Shown here: one piece after another, positions 28,690 through 36,608 of the stretch | Layout of the letters: each line of letters starts with the position of its first letter | Numbering within the stretch: position 1 is the first letter of the stretch | DNA from: Lichenibacterium minor | GTDB lineage: Bacteria; Pseudomonadota; Alphaproteobacteria; Rhizobiales; Beijerinckiaceae | Assembly (NCBI RefSeq): GCF_004137685.1 | Contig: NZ_QYBB01000008.1 | Coordinates: forward strand, 124,001-188,000 | Reading direction: 5' to 3' | Length of the DNA stretch: 64,000 nucleotides | The notes under the pieces: model-generated | The model's input: the letters and a program-made list of their open reading frames with translations, nothing else | What the model was told of the DNA's origin: nothing | The model's database searches: none | Made by a program: the position numbers and the translations under genes

Positions 28690-29037
28690 TCACTGCCCCT
28701 TCAAGGGTTTGATCTCCTGCGGGTCGAGCGTGCCCTCGCGCTTGTGCACCTGCAGCGCCATGGCGAGCAGGAGCGCCGACACCGTGGCGCCGACCACGAT
28801 GTCGGTGAGCACCAGCGCCTGCACGATCGGATCCACGGCGGGCGTGCCGGGCGGGTGGTCGTAGAAGATCGGCGGGCCCGCGCCCCAATCGTAGCCGATG
28901 CCGAGCAGCAGCACGTAGGTGGCCGACTGGCACACCGAAAGGCAGCCGATGAGGTGGATGTAGTTGCGGCTGGTCGCGATGCCGTAGACCCCGACGCCGA
29001 AGAGCCAGGCGGCGACCACCCAGGGCAGCACGCTCAT
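28690..29037 (-). CDS. mrpC: Mrp antiporter subunit C (NuoK-like)
   Basis: A 115-residue, three-helix membrane protein of the NuoK/MnhC family. Diagnostic blocks are RNYIHLIGCLSV in the second helix and DPIVQALVLTDIVVGATVSA, which carries the acidic residue of the third helix. The start is taken as ATG 29037; GTG 29043 is also in frame. Subunit C helps form the membrane arm next to subunit D. It lies between mrpB and mrpD with short gaps. Confidence 0.9.
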   Translation of the reverse strand: MSVLPWVVAAWLFGVGVYGIATSRNYIHLIGCLSVCQSATYVLLLGIGYDWGAGPPIFYDHPPGTPAVDPIVQALVLTDIVVGATVSALLLAMALQVHKREGTLDPQEIKPLKGQ

Positions 29038-29062
29038 GGGCACGGGCTCATGGGCGGCAGGC

Positions 29063-29854
29063 TCATGCGCGGTCCCCCGTCCGGCCGTCGTCCGGGTCGG
29101 CGACCTCGGACGTGGTGGCGCGCGTTTCTTCCATGAACTCCAGCAGCACCGTGCCGAAGCCGCCCGCCACCGCGAGGGTCACGCCGGCGTTCTCGACGAT
29201 CATCAGCCCGCCCGACAGCATGTCCTTGGCCGTCCCGAAGGGCAGCACGTTGGTGAGGAAGCGCAGGCCCAGGAACACGGGCAGCAGCCCCGCGGCGACG
29301 AACAGCAGCGCGCCCGCGCCTTCGACGGCGTCGAGCACCGGCTCGCGCACCAGCTGCCGCCAGCGCCCGTAGCCCTCGCCGAGGTAGATCAGCAGCAGGC
29401 TCGACGCGATGACGACGCCGCCCTGGAAGCCGCCGCCGGGCGTCGCCATGGCGTGCAGCGCCACGTAGACGCCGAAGATGAAGGTGAACGGGCCGCAGAT
29501 CCGGCAGATCAGCACCACGGCGTCGGCGCGCGGCACGATCGCCCGGCCGCCGATCCGCCCGCCGGCATCGGCCCGGTCCTCGCCGCGGCCGCCGCGCAGC
29601 AGCAGCACCGTGCCGGCCACGGCGGCGAGCAGCATGAACTCCTCGCCGATCGTGTCGAAGCCGCGCACGTCGAAGTTGATGGCGCTGACCATGTTGGACA
29701 CGCGGCGCATCTCCGGCAGCAGGGCGTTGACGGCCTGCCCGTAGGGCGACACGGGGCTGCCGAAGCCCGGCAGCGCGCAAGCCACGCGCCAGAAGCCCGG
29801 CAGGATGGCGAGCGCCGCCAGGGCGAGCAGGGCCGGGCGCAGCTTCGGGCTCAT
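29063..29854 (-). CDS. mrpB: Mrp subunit B with an N-terminal MrpA C-terminal-like (MbhE) segment
   Basis: A 263-residue membrane protein made of two parts. Residues about 1-95 resemble the small MbhE or MrpA C-terminal unit (SAINFDVRGFDTIGEEFML is the typical core). Residues about 115-240 are the MnhB domain (ALHAMATPGGGFQGGVVIAS is its signature). In most systems these are separate units, or the first is the tail of the large MrpA. The start ATG 29854 overlaps the DUF4040 stop by four bases. It suggests a fusion of the MbhE and MbhF roles. Confidence 0.85.
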   Translation of the reverse strand: MSPKLRPALLALAALAILPGFWRVACALPGFGSPVSPYGQAVNALLPEMRRVSNMVSAINFDVRGFDTIGEEFMLLAAVAGTVLLLRGGRGEDRADAGGRIGGRAIVPRADAVVLICRICGPFTFIFGVYVALHAMATPGGGFQGGVVIASSLLLIYLGEGYGRWRQLVREPVLDAVEGAGALLFVAAGLLPVFLGLRFLTNVLPFGTAKDMLSGGLMIVENAGVTLAVAGGFGTVLLEFMEETRATTSEVADPDDGRTGDRA

Positions 29855-30120
29855 TCGGGGCCGCCCGTGTCGGCGGCGTCGCGCTTCCTGTTGATCCGCA
29901 CCGCGGCCAGGGCGGCCAGGAACAGCAGCGGCGTCGCCGCCGTGCCGACCGCCAGTTCGGACAGGGCGACGTCGGGCGCCTGCAGCACCAGGAACAGCAG
30001 GGTGAGCACGAGGCCGTTCCCCGCCAGGGCGAAGACCTGCCGGCGGGGATCGCGCGTCAGCACCACGGCGAGGCCGGATGCGGCCGCGAGCAGGAGCATC
30101 GCGGCGAGCAGGAACGCCAT
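29851..30120 (-). CDS. DUF4040 (MbhD-like) antiporter subunit
   Basis: An 89-residue, three-helix protein of the MbhD/DUF4040 family. LQAPDVALSELAVGTAATPL is the conserved core, carrying Asp and Glu in the membrane. In the classic Mrp complex this unit is part of the C-terminal region of MrpA; here it is a separate gene. The start ATG 30120 (GTG 30123 possible) lies 13 bases after mrpG, and its stop overlaps the next start by four bases. Confidence 0.82.
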   Translation of the reverse strand: MAFLLAAMLLLAAASGLAVVLTRDPRRQVFALAGNGLVLTLLFLVLQAPDVALSELAVGTAATPLLFLAALAAVRINRKRDAADTGGPE

Positions 30121-30133
30121 CACGATGCGGCCC

Positions 30134-30418
30134 TCACGCCTGCGGCCCGTCGCGCAGCGCCAGCGCCCGGCCGGCGGCGTGGCTGACGGCGGAGCCCGTC
30201 ACCAGCACGAAGGCGACCAGGCAGGCGAGCTTCACCGATCGCGGCGAGATCCCGTCGGCCAGAAAGGCCGCGACCGCCACTAGGACGCCGGCGGCGGCGT
30301 TGGTGAAGGCGACGGCGTGCAGCCGGTCCAGCGCCGAGCCGAGCCGCAGCGCCCCGAAACAGCCGATCCAGGCGGACAGCACCGCGCCGGCGAGGCAGAG
30401 GTCGACGGGGAGGCTCAC
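30134..30418 (-). CDS. mrpG: Mrp antiporter subunit G
   Basis: A 94-residue three-helix MnhG/PhaG-type protein. RLGSALDRLHAVAFTNAAAG, with the conserved D-R-L-H-A motif, marks the family. The start is GTG 30418, overlapping the mrpF stop by four bases. Small subunits E, F and G are needed for assembly of Mrp complexes. Confidence 0.9.
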   Translation of the reverse strand: MSLPVDLCLAGAVLSAWIGCFGALRLGSALDRLHAVAFTNAAAGVLVAVAAFLADGISPRSVKLACLVAFVLVTGSAVSHAAGRALALRDGPQA

Positions 30419-30690
30419 ACCCAGCGCTCCGCGAAGACGGCGTAGAGCAACGACGCCGTCACGCTCAGCACCCCGAAGGTGACGGCGAGGTCGACCGACG
30501 AGGGCTGGTCGAAGGCGAAGGTCATCGCCGCCATGGCGACGATGCCGACGGAGCCGGCGAGCTGCACGGCGACGAAGCGCGTCCCCACCGGCCCGCGCCA
30601 GCTCATCGCCAGGGCCGCCACGAGCGGCGGCACCAGCAGCAGCAGGGCGAGCGTCCAGGCGAAGGAGCCGCCGGGCGGCAGGCCGGTCAC
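30415..30690 (-). CDS. mrpF: Mrp antiporter subunit F
   Basis: A 91-residue MnhF/PhaF-type protein with three hydrophobic helices and the family block FDQPSSVDLAVTFGVLSVTAS. The start is GTG 30690, overlapping the mrpE stop as GTGA. The frame is open upstream across mrpE, but the overlap and normal length fix this start. Confidence 0.88.
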   Translation of the reverse strand: MTGLPPGGSFAWTLALLLLVPPLVAALAMSWRGPVGTRFVAVQLAGSVGIVAMAAMTFAFDQPSSVDLAVTFGVLSVTASLLYAVFAERWV

Positions 30691-31148
30691 GACGGCCACC
30701 GCGGGTCGCGGCTCGGGCCCGACGCCGTCAGGGCGTGGAACACGATCGTTTCCTCGTCCAACGGCAGGTCCAGGGCGTAGCTGTCCGGCGCCAGCGAGGT
30801 CGCCAGCACCACGACGGCGCGGCGGCCCCGGTCGCGCGGATCGTCGGCCGTGCCGCGGTGGAAGTCGTGCTCGACCCGGCGCCCGGCGACGGGACGCACC
30901 AGCGCCGCGGCGAGCCGCGCCCCGACGCGAAGCGTGGCACCGGGCAGGCCGGCGAAGGACGTGCCCACCGTCCGGAGCGCGGGCCGTTCGAACCGGAAGG
31001 TCCTCGCGCCGTCGTGCATCACGGCGAAGTGCCATCCGGCTCCGAGGCCGCCGAGCAGCACGGCCGCGGCGATCTCGTCGGGGGAAAGCTGCCCGGCCAG
31101 GACCAGATACGCGGCAGCCCCGCCGAGCCACACCCAGAATGCCGTCAA
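30687..31148 (-). CDS. mrpE: Mrp antiporter subunit E
   Basis: A 153-residue MnhE-type protein: one or two N-terminal hydrophobic helices and a soluble C-terminal part ending with ATSLAPDSYALDLPLDEETI, the block seen in MnhE proteins (LTPGT in most; here LAPDS). The first codon is TTG 31148 with AGGGGG upstream. It is the promoter-proximal gene of the operon E-F-G-D'-B-C-D. The order is identical to the Mbh antiporter module of archaeal membrane-bound hydrogenases. Confidence 0.85.
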   Translation of the reverse strand: MTAFWVWLGGAAAYLVLAGQLSPDEIAAAVLLGGLGAGWHFAVMHDGARTFRFERPALRTVGTSFAGLPGATLRVGARLAAALVRPVAGRRVEHDFHRGTADDPRDRGRRAVVVLATSLAPDSYALDLPLDEETIVFHALTASGPSRDPRWPS

Positions 31149-31305
31149 GCTTGGCCCCCTGCCGGCCCCTGCGGGGCGTTCGCGGCGAGATTACACGGCG
31201 AGGCGAGGCCGTGCCAAGCCGGCAAGGCCGGCCCAGGAACAATCGCCGGTCCAGCGCCTTCTCCGCGCGACGCCGCCCCGCGCCGTCGCTCGAGGAAACG
31301 ACATC

Positions 31306-31755
31306 ATGAGCCAGCCCGACAAGCCCACGATGCCCTATTGGCACGTCTACACGGACGCCGACGGCGTGAGCCGCCAGGAGAAGTTCTCGCTGACCGCCTT
31401 CGAGCTGAAGGGCGTGAACCCCGACGTGTCGCCCCAATGGAACGACAAGATGGACCCTTCGAAGGCCGGGGTCACCTTCACGGTGCTGCCCGTCGGCTGG
31501 GTCGGCGACTGGCACGAGAACCCGAAGCCGCAGTGGATCGCGATCCTCACCGGCCGCTGGTTCGTCGAAACCATGGACGGCCATCGCGTCGAGATGGGGC
31601 CCGGCGAGCTGATGATGGGCGAGGACCAGGGCACCGTGGAGCGGGACGGCCGCAAGGGACACAGGTCCGGCACCGTGGGCGACGAGCCCTGCACCATGAT
31701 CGTCACGGGGCTCGACGTCACCCCCACGGTGAACCAGCCGGGCCGCTTCCGGTAG
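31306..31755 (+). CDS. Cupin-fold small protein
   Basis: A 149-residue soluble protein with a single cupin-like beta-barrel. WIAILTGRWFVETMDGHRVE followed by GPGELMMGEDQG resembles the two cupin motifs, with histidines at DWHENP and the following strand. No signal peptide. The start ATG 31306 has GAGGAA eight bases upstream. It is divergent from the mrp operon (157-base gap), so the two could share control. The ligand is unknown. Confidence 0.72.
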   Translation: MSQPDKPTMPYWHVYTDADGVSRQEKFSLTAFELKGVNPDVSPQWNDKMDPSKAGVTFTVLPVGWVGDWHENPKPQWIAILTGRWFVETMDGHRVEMGPGELMMGEDQGTVERDGRKGHRSGTVGDEPCTMIVTGLDVTPTVNQPGRFR

Positions 31756-31860
31756 GGTCCGGAGGCCGCGGACGGGGCGGGACCGCGCCCGAGCGCCTTC
31801 CCGGGCCGCCGGAGCGCCGCTGTCCGTCTTTCGGTGCGACGGTTCTTCGTCGACGAGCGC

Positions 31861-32094
31861 TCAGCCCAGCCGTTCGATCCTGAGCTGCAGCGTCGCGGCA
31901 TAGAGGTCCTCGCCGCCCGGCCCTCGGACCCGCACCGCGAAGGCGCGGGCCGCGCCCGGCGCCACGCCGGCGTGGGACAGGTCGCGCAGCAGCGACACCG
32001 CCTCTTCCACGGCCTCGGTCTCGTTCGGCAGTTCGGTGCCCGAACTGTCGGCGACCCTGTGCTCGCCGTCGTCGGTGTCGAAAAAGAAAAGCAT
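31861..32094 (-). CDS. DUF6894-type small protein (copy 1)
   Basis: A 77-residue protein beginning MLFFFDTDDGEHRVADSSGT. The pattern of an aromatic beta-strand, D-x-D-G and a following D-x-x-G-x-E-L then an Ala/Leu helix matches the DUF6894 family common in Methylobacterium and Bradyrhizobium relatives. The start ATG 32094 has AGGAGG ten bases upstream. A second member of exactly the same length lies at 60846-61079. Function unknown; regulation unknown. Confidence 0.75.
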   Translation of the reverse strand: MLFFFDTDDGEHRVADSSGTELPNETEAVEEAVSLLRDLSHAGVAPGAARAFAVRVRGPGGEDLYAATLQLRIERLG

Positions 32095-32214
32095 CGCGAT
32101 CGCGCCTCCTGCGGACGACGCCATCTAAAGCGCGGCTTTAGCCCGTTCAAGGCGATGCCGGTGCCCGCCCCTCGCTTTGGAGCGCCCTGTCGCGTTTCGG
32201 GCGGGCACCGTCCC

Positions 32215-33273
32215 TCACGGGACGACGCGCTCGTGCCGCAGCCGCGCGAACAGGTCGAAGAAGCTGTCGTCGGTCGCCTGGTAGTCCAGGAAGCCGGCCT
32301 TGCGGCTCTTCCCCATGTCGGTGACGACCTCGATGGGCCGGCCGAGGTCGGCGTCCGTGTGCCAGGGCGATGCGAGGCGGGCGAGGTCGGGCTCGACGAG
32401 CCCGTGCTCCCTGGCCAGCGCCGCCCAGGCCGGGCCGGCATCCGCCATCTGCCCTTCCAGCGGCGTCGGGTGCCCGGGATAGGGCGCGGGGTCGAGGCCG
32501 AACCAGCCGGCGATGCGCTCCCACATCCAGCTCCAGCGGAAGACGTCGCCGTTGACCACGTTGAAGGCCTGGTCGCGCCCGGCTTCGCCCGTCGACGCCC
32601 AGGAGAGGTGGCGGGCGAGCAGGCGCGCGTCGGTCATGTCGGTCAGGCCGTGCCACTGCTGGGGCGAGCCGGGGAACAGGAAGGGCCGGCCCGACGCGCG
32701 GCACAGGCTGGCGTAGGCGGCGAGCGTCACGCCCATGTTCATGGCGTTGCCGAGCGCGAAGCCGATCATCGTGTGGGGCCGGTGCACGCTCCAGCCGAAC
32801 CCGCGGGCCCGCGCCGCGTCGAACACCGCGTCCTCCTGGACGTAGTAGAAGTTCTCGACGGGCAGCCGCCCCTGTTCCTCGCGGAAGGGCGTCGCCGGCA
32901 GGGTGCCGTGCCCGTAGGCCTCGAAGGGGCCGAGGTAGTGCTTGAGGCCCGTCACCAGCGCCACGTGCTCCAGGGGGGCGTGGTCCAGCGCGCCGAGCAG
33001 GTTGCGCACGGTCGCGCCGTTGACGGCGCAGTTTTCCGCCTCGGTCGGGCGGCGCATCCAGGTGGCGATGAAGAGGTGGCTCGGGCGGAGGTCGGCCAGC
33101 GCCGCCGCCAGCGAGGCGGGGTCGGTGAGGTCCGCCGACACGGGCGCGACGCCCGGCATGGAGCCCGGGTTGCGGGCGAGGCCGTGCACCGTCCACCCTT
33201 CGTCGACGAGGTGGCGGGCGAGGTTGTTGCCGACGATGCCGGTGCTGCCGGCGATGAGGGCCGTGCGGGCCAT
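32215..33273 (-). CDS. NAD(P)-dependent SDR oxidoreductase, PRISE-like (enone reductase type)
   Basis: A 352-residue extended short-chain dehydrogenase. The Rossmann motif GSTGIVGNNLARHL is at residues 9-22. The GLKHYLGPF and ENFYYVQEDAVF blocks carry the Lys and Tyr pair that characterise progesterone 5-beta-reductase/iridoid synthase-like (PRISE) enzymes rather than the usual YxxxK. Such enzymes reduce activated C=C bonds of enones. The start ATG 33273 has AGGAGA upstream. It is divergently transcribed from an HxlR regulator, which usually controls the neighbour in response to reactive electrophiles. Confidence 0.87.
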   Translation of the reverse strand: MARTALIAGSTGIVGNNLARHLVDEGWTVHGLARNPGSMPGVAPVSADLTDPASLAAALADLRPSHLFIATWMRRPTEAENCAVNGATVRNLLGALDHAPLEHVALVTGLKHYLGPFEAYGHGTLPATPFREEQGRLPVENFYYVQEDAVFDAARARGFGWSVHRPHTMIGFALGNAMNMGVTLAAYASLCRASGRPFLFPGSPQQWHGLTDMTDARLLARHLSWASTGEAGRDQAFNVVNGDVFRWSWMWERIAGWFGLDPAPYPGHPTPLEGQMADAGPAWAALAREHGLVEPDLARLASPWHTDADLGRPIEVVTDMGKSRKAGFLDYQATDDSFFDLFARLRHERVVP

Positions 33274-33426
33274 GGCGCTGTCTCCTGCGTTGCCGGCCGA
33301 CGTCGCGGCGTCGATGCCGGCCGGCGGTCGGGACATCCGACCGCCGGTGTGAGGCTTCGAGATGGGGGAGGCTTGCCGGGGCGGCGAGACGGCACCAGAA
33401 GGGGTCATAGCCACCAGGAGGTGCCC

Positions 33427-33885
33427 ATGGACACGCGCGTGACCGACCCGGACGGCGACGCCCCCGCGGCGAAGGGCCGGGTTCCTGCCGCGAAGCGCGA
33501 AGCCCTCGCGGCGAAGGGCGAGGCCTTCACGGAGGATTGCGCGCCGCGCCGGGTGCTGGAGCTGTTCTCGGCCAAGTGGACCAGCCACGTGCTCCACGCC
33601 ATGCAGGCGCTGTACGGTGGAACGTGCCGCCCCGGCGCGCTGCAGCGCGCCCTTCCCGGCCTGTCGAAAAAGATGCTGACCCAAACGCTGCGCGAGCTCG
33701 AGCGCGACGGCCTCGTCGCCCGCGAAGTCCACCACGTCGTGCCGCCGCGGGTCGATTACAGCCTCACCCCGCTCGGCCGCACCATGATCGAGCCGATCGA
33801 GATGCTCTACGCCTGGGCGCGGGACCACGAGGCCGAGCTGTCCGCCCTGGGGCTGCGCGCGCCTTCGCGGCGGCGCAAGGCCTGA
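33427..33885 (+). CDS. HxlR-family transcriptional regulator
   Basis: A 152-residue regulator. After a disordered Ala/Lys-rich N-terminus of about 35 residues comes the HxlR winged-helix domain: a cysteine in EDCAPRRVLELFSAKW, then ALQRALPGLSKKMLTQTLRE as recognition region, and VPPRVDYSLTPLGRTM wing. The cysteine before the first helix is the one used for thiol or aldehyde sensing in several family members. The start ATG 33427 has AGGAGG seven bases upstream. Its probable target is the divergent PRISE-like reductase. Confidence 0.92.
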   Translation: MDTRVTDPDGDAPAAKGRVPAAKREALAAKGEAFTEDCAPRRVLELFSAKWTSHVLHAMQALYGGTCRPGALQRALPGLSKKMLTQTLRELERDGLVAREVHHVVPPRVDYSLTPLGRTMIEPIEMLYAWARDHEAELSALGLRAPSRRRKA

Positions 33886-33919
33886 GGCCACCCGACGGCG
33901 TCGAAGCGGCGGCCGGCGG

Positions 33920-34393
33920 TCAGGACCGCGGGCCGCCGGCCTCCGCCTCGGCCTTCGCGTCGATGAGGGTGGCGAGCCGGCGCAGCGCCAGGCCGTAGCC
34001 CTGCGTGCCGAACCCCGCGATGACGCCATCGGCGCGCAGCGACACGTAGGAATGGTGGCGAAAGGGCTCGCGCTTGTGGACGTTGGAGATGTGGACCTCG
34101 ATCACGGGGCCGTCGAAGGCGTTCAGCGCGTCGAGGATCGCCACGGACGTGTGGGTGTGGGCGGCGGGGTTGATGGCGATGCCGCCGGCCGCCTCGCGGG
34201 CCTCGTGGATCCAGTCCACGACCTGCCCCTCGTGGTTGCTTTGCAGGAAGCGCAGCGCGAGGCCCAGCTCGGCGGCGAGCGCGCGGCAGCCGGACTCGAC
34301 GTCCGCCAGCGTTTCGGAGCCGTAGATGTGGGGCTGGCGCTTGCCGAGCAGGTTGAGGTTCGGCCCGTTGAGGACGTAGACGAGACGGCTCAT
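33920..34393 (-). CDS. aroQ: Type II 3-dehydroquinate dehydratase
   Basis: A 157-residue AroQ-type enzyme of the shikimate pathway. The opening [20 protein letters not shown] contains the catalytic Arg and Tyr, [16 protein letters not shown] the substrate-binding Asn and His, and [17 protein letters not shown] the catalytic His block. Length is normal. The start is ATG 34393. It is divergent from the aldolase gene by 107 bases and convergent with hxlR by 34 bases. Confidence 0.96.
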   Translation of the reverse strand: MSRLVYVLNGPNLNLLGKRQPHIYGSETLADVESGCRALAAELGLALRFLQSNHEGQVVDWIHEAREAAGGIAINPAAHTHTSVAILDALNAFDGPVIEVHISNVHKREPFRHHSYVSLRADGVIAGFGTQGYGLALRRLATLIDAKAEAEAGGPRS

Positions 34394-34500
34394 CGTTTGA
34401 TTTTCCCCGATTCCGGCATCAGAATCCCCATCCTAACGGATCCCGGGCGCCCGAAGCGTCCGGGATCACGACCGAATGTCACGATCAGGAGGAGACGGCC

Positions 34501-35274
34501 ATGGACCTGCCGGTCAACCGCTTCAAGCGCGCCATCCGCGCCGGACGCCAGCAGATCGGGCTCTGGTGCTCGATCCCCGGCGGCACGGTCGCCGAGGTGC
34601 TGGCCGGCGCCGGATACGACTGGATCGTCTTCGACACGGAGCATTCGCCCGGCGACCCCGCCTCCGTCCTGGGGCAGCTCCAGGCCGCCGCCCCCTATCC
34701 GGTGTCGGCCGTGGTGCGGCCGACGACCAACGACGCCGCCGAGATCAAGCGCTACCTCGACGTCGGCGCCCAAACGCTGCTGATCCCCTACGTTCAGGAC
34801 GCCGACGAGGCCCGCGCCGCCGTGGAAGCCATGCGCTACGCCCCGGCGGGGGTGCGCGGCGTGTCGGGCTGGACTCGCGCGACCCGCTTCGGCCGCATCC
34901 CCGACTATGCCCGCCGGGCTTCGGACGAGCTGTGCCTCATCGTCCAGGTCGAGACCGCGGAAGCCCTGGACCGGATCGACGCCATCGCGGCGGTGGACGG
35001 CGTCGACGGCCTGTTCATCGGCCCCGCCGACCTGGCCGCCAGCATGGGCCACCCCGGAAACCCGATGCATCCCGCGGTGGTCGGCGCCATCGAGGCCGCG
35101 ATCGGGCGCATCCGCGCGGCGGGGCTGCCCGCCGGGATCCTCACGCTCGACCGCGCCTTCGCGCAGCGCTGCATGGGCCTCGGCACGGTCTTCACCGCGG
35201 TCGGCACCGACGGCGGCCTCCTGTCGGGCGGCGCCGACGCGCTGCGGGCCGCCTTCCCGGTCGGACCCGGATGA
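34501..35274 (+). CDS. HpcH/HpaI-family class II aldolase
   Basis: A 257-residue (beta/alpha)8 aldolase. Catalytic blocks IVFDTEHSPGD (His), VVRP (Arg), VQVETAEALD (metal-binding Glu) and FIGPADLAASMG (metal-binding Asp) are all present. Family members cleave 4-hydroxy-2-oxo acids such as 2,4-dihydroxy-hept-2-ene-1,7-dioate or 2-keto-3-deoxy sugar acids; no neighbouring pathway gene reveals which. The start ATG 34501 has AGGAGG upstream. Confidence 0.92.
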   Translation: MDLPVNRFKRAIRAGRQQIGLWCSIPGGTVAEVLAGAGYDWIVFDTEHSPGDPASVLGQLQAAAPYPVSAVVRPTTNDAAEIKRYLDVGAQTLLIPYVQDADEARAAVEAMRYAPAGVRGVSGWTRATRFGRIPDYARRASDELCLIVQVETAEALDRIDAIAAVDGVDGLFIGPADLAASMGHPGNPMHPAVVGAIEAAIGRIRAAGLPAGILTLDRAFAQRCMGLGTVFTAVGTDGGLLSGGADALRAAFPVGPG

Positions 35275-35393
35275 CGTCGGCGGGCCCGGCGCCGCGCATC
35301 CCCCACGGGTGGCTCGGCGTTGGCTCTCGACCGCCCCGCCGTCGCGGCGACCCGAAGGGGCCGGACGAGGGGCCAGACGGGGACCACACCGCC

Positions 35394-36488
35394 ATGCCGG
35401 CTCGAGACTACATCCGCTACAGCGACGACATCGAGGTGCTCCCGGCGGGCGAGGACGAGGCCATCGCCGGCATCATCGCCGCGATGACCCACGAGAGCCG
35501 GAAGGTCGCGGCGCGCGAGGGCCACACCGTGCGGGCGTCGCACGCCAAGGCCAGCGCCTTCCTGAAGGGCGAGCTGCGCGTGCTCGACGGCCTTGCGCCG
35601 GAGCTGCGCCAGGGGCTGTTCGCGGAGCCCAGGACCTTTCCGGTGGCGGTGCGCATGGCGCAGGGGCCGGGCGAGCACCTGCCCGACAGCGTGTCGACGC
35701 ACCGCGGCCTGGCGTTCAAGGTGCTGGACGCCGCGGGACCCAAGATCGACGGCCACGCCGAGGACACGCAGGACTTCGTCCTGGCCACCGGCCCGGTGTT
35801 CCCGAACCCTGACGCCGCGGCCTTCCTGCGGGCCATGAAGGGCATCGAGGCCACGGCAGGAGGGCGCGAAACGCTGAAGGGGGTGGTGTCCAACGCCGCG
35901 CGCCAGCTCGACAAGGTGGTGTTGGCGGTGAAGGGCGACCACAGCCCGCTGCTCGACTTCTTCGGCCACACGCCGCGCCATCCGCTGACGGACACCTATT
36001 ACAGCCAGGCGGCGCTGCGCTACGGCGACTACGTCGCCAAGATCTGCCTCGTGCCGGTGTCTCCCGGGCAGGACGCGCTCGGCGACGGCCCGATGGACAC
36101 GTCGGGCCGCCCCGACGCCTTTCGGGACGCCACGGTGGCGTATTTCGGCGAGGCGGGGGCCGAGTTCGAGCTCCGCGTGCAGCTCTGCACCGACCTCGCG
36201 TCCATGCCGGTCGAAGACGCGTCCGTGCGCTGGCCCGAGGACGAGAGCCCGTATCAGGCGGTCGCGCGGCTGGTGCTGCCGCGGCAGGACGCGCTCGGCG
36301 AAGCGCGGCGCGCCTTCATGACGGAGCGCATGTCGTTCCGCCCGGCCCACAGCCTCGCGGCGCATCGCCCCCTGGGCTCGCTGATGCGGGCGCGGCTGAA
36401 AACCTACCCGGCGCTCGCCGCCCATCGCCGCAACCAGAACGGCGCCGAAGCCGCCGAGCCCACGTCGCTCGACCAGATCCCGGACTGA
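35394..36488 (+). CDS. Catalase-related heme protein (short KatE-like family)
   Basis: A 364-residue catalase-superfamily protein. The distal region VRASHAKASAFLKGELRVL carries the conserved His, and FFGHTPRHPLTDTYYSQAALRYGDY is the mid-domain block. MRARLKTYPALAAHR near residue 340 has the R-x-x-x-Y pattern that supplies the proximal heme Tyr. It is much shorter than a monofunctional catalase (about 480-700 residues), as in the catalase-related peroxidase group, so catalase activity is uncertain. It starts at ATG 35394, 119 bases after the aldolase gene, and may share its transcript. Confidence 0.82.
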   Translation: MPARDYIRYSDDIEVLPAGEDEAIAGIIAAMTHESRKVAAREGHTVRASHAKASAFLKGELRVLDGLAPELRQGLFAEPRTFPVAVRMAQGPGEHLPDSVSTHRGLAFKVLDAAGPKIDGHAEDTQDFVLATGPVFPNPDAAAFLRAMKGIEATAGGRETLKGVVSNAARQLDKVVLAVKGDHSPLLDFFGHTPRHPLTDTYYSQAALRYGDYVAKICLVPVSPGQDALGDGPMDTSGRPDAFRDATVAYFGEAGAEFELRVQLCTDLASMPVEDASVRWPEDESPYQAVARLVLPRQDALGEARRAFMTERMSFRPAHSLAAHRPLGSLMRARLKTYPALAAHRRNQNGAEAAEPTSLDQIPD

Positions 36489-36552
36489 GCGCTTGCGAAC
36501 GGGGGCCCGGGTTCGAGGCGGCCCCGGGTTCCCGGCGGCGGGACCATGAAAA

Positions 36553-36582
36553 AGGGCGGGCGGCCCGGAGGCCGCCCGCCCT
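36553..36582 (-). terminator. Rho-independent terminator after the RPFVRP-repeat protein gene
   Basis: Perfect 13-bp arms AGGGCGGGCGGCC (36553-36565) and its complement (36570-36582) around a 4-base loop CGGA. The five A bases on the plus strand just outside (36548-36552) give a U-tract for transcripts of the minus-strand gene, so this is a canonical intrinsic terminator; it may also stop the catalase-related gene. Confidence 0.8.
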
Positions 36583-36608
36583 GGATCCCGCGTCGTGCGA
36601 GTCCGCGG

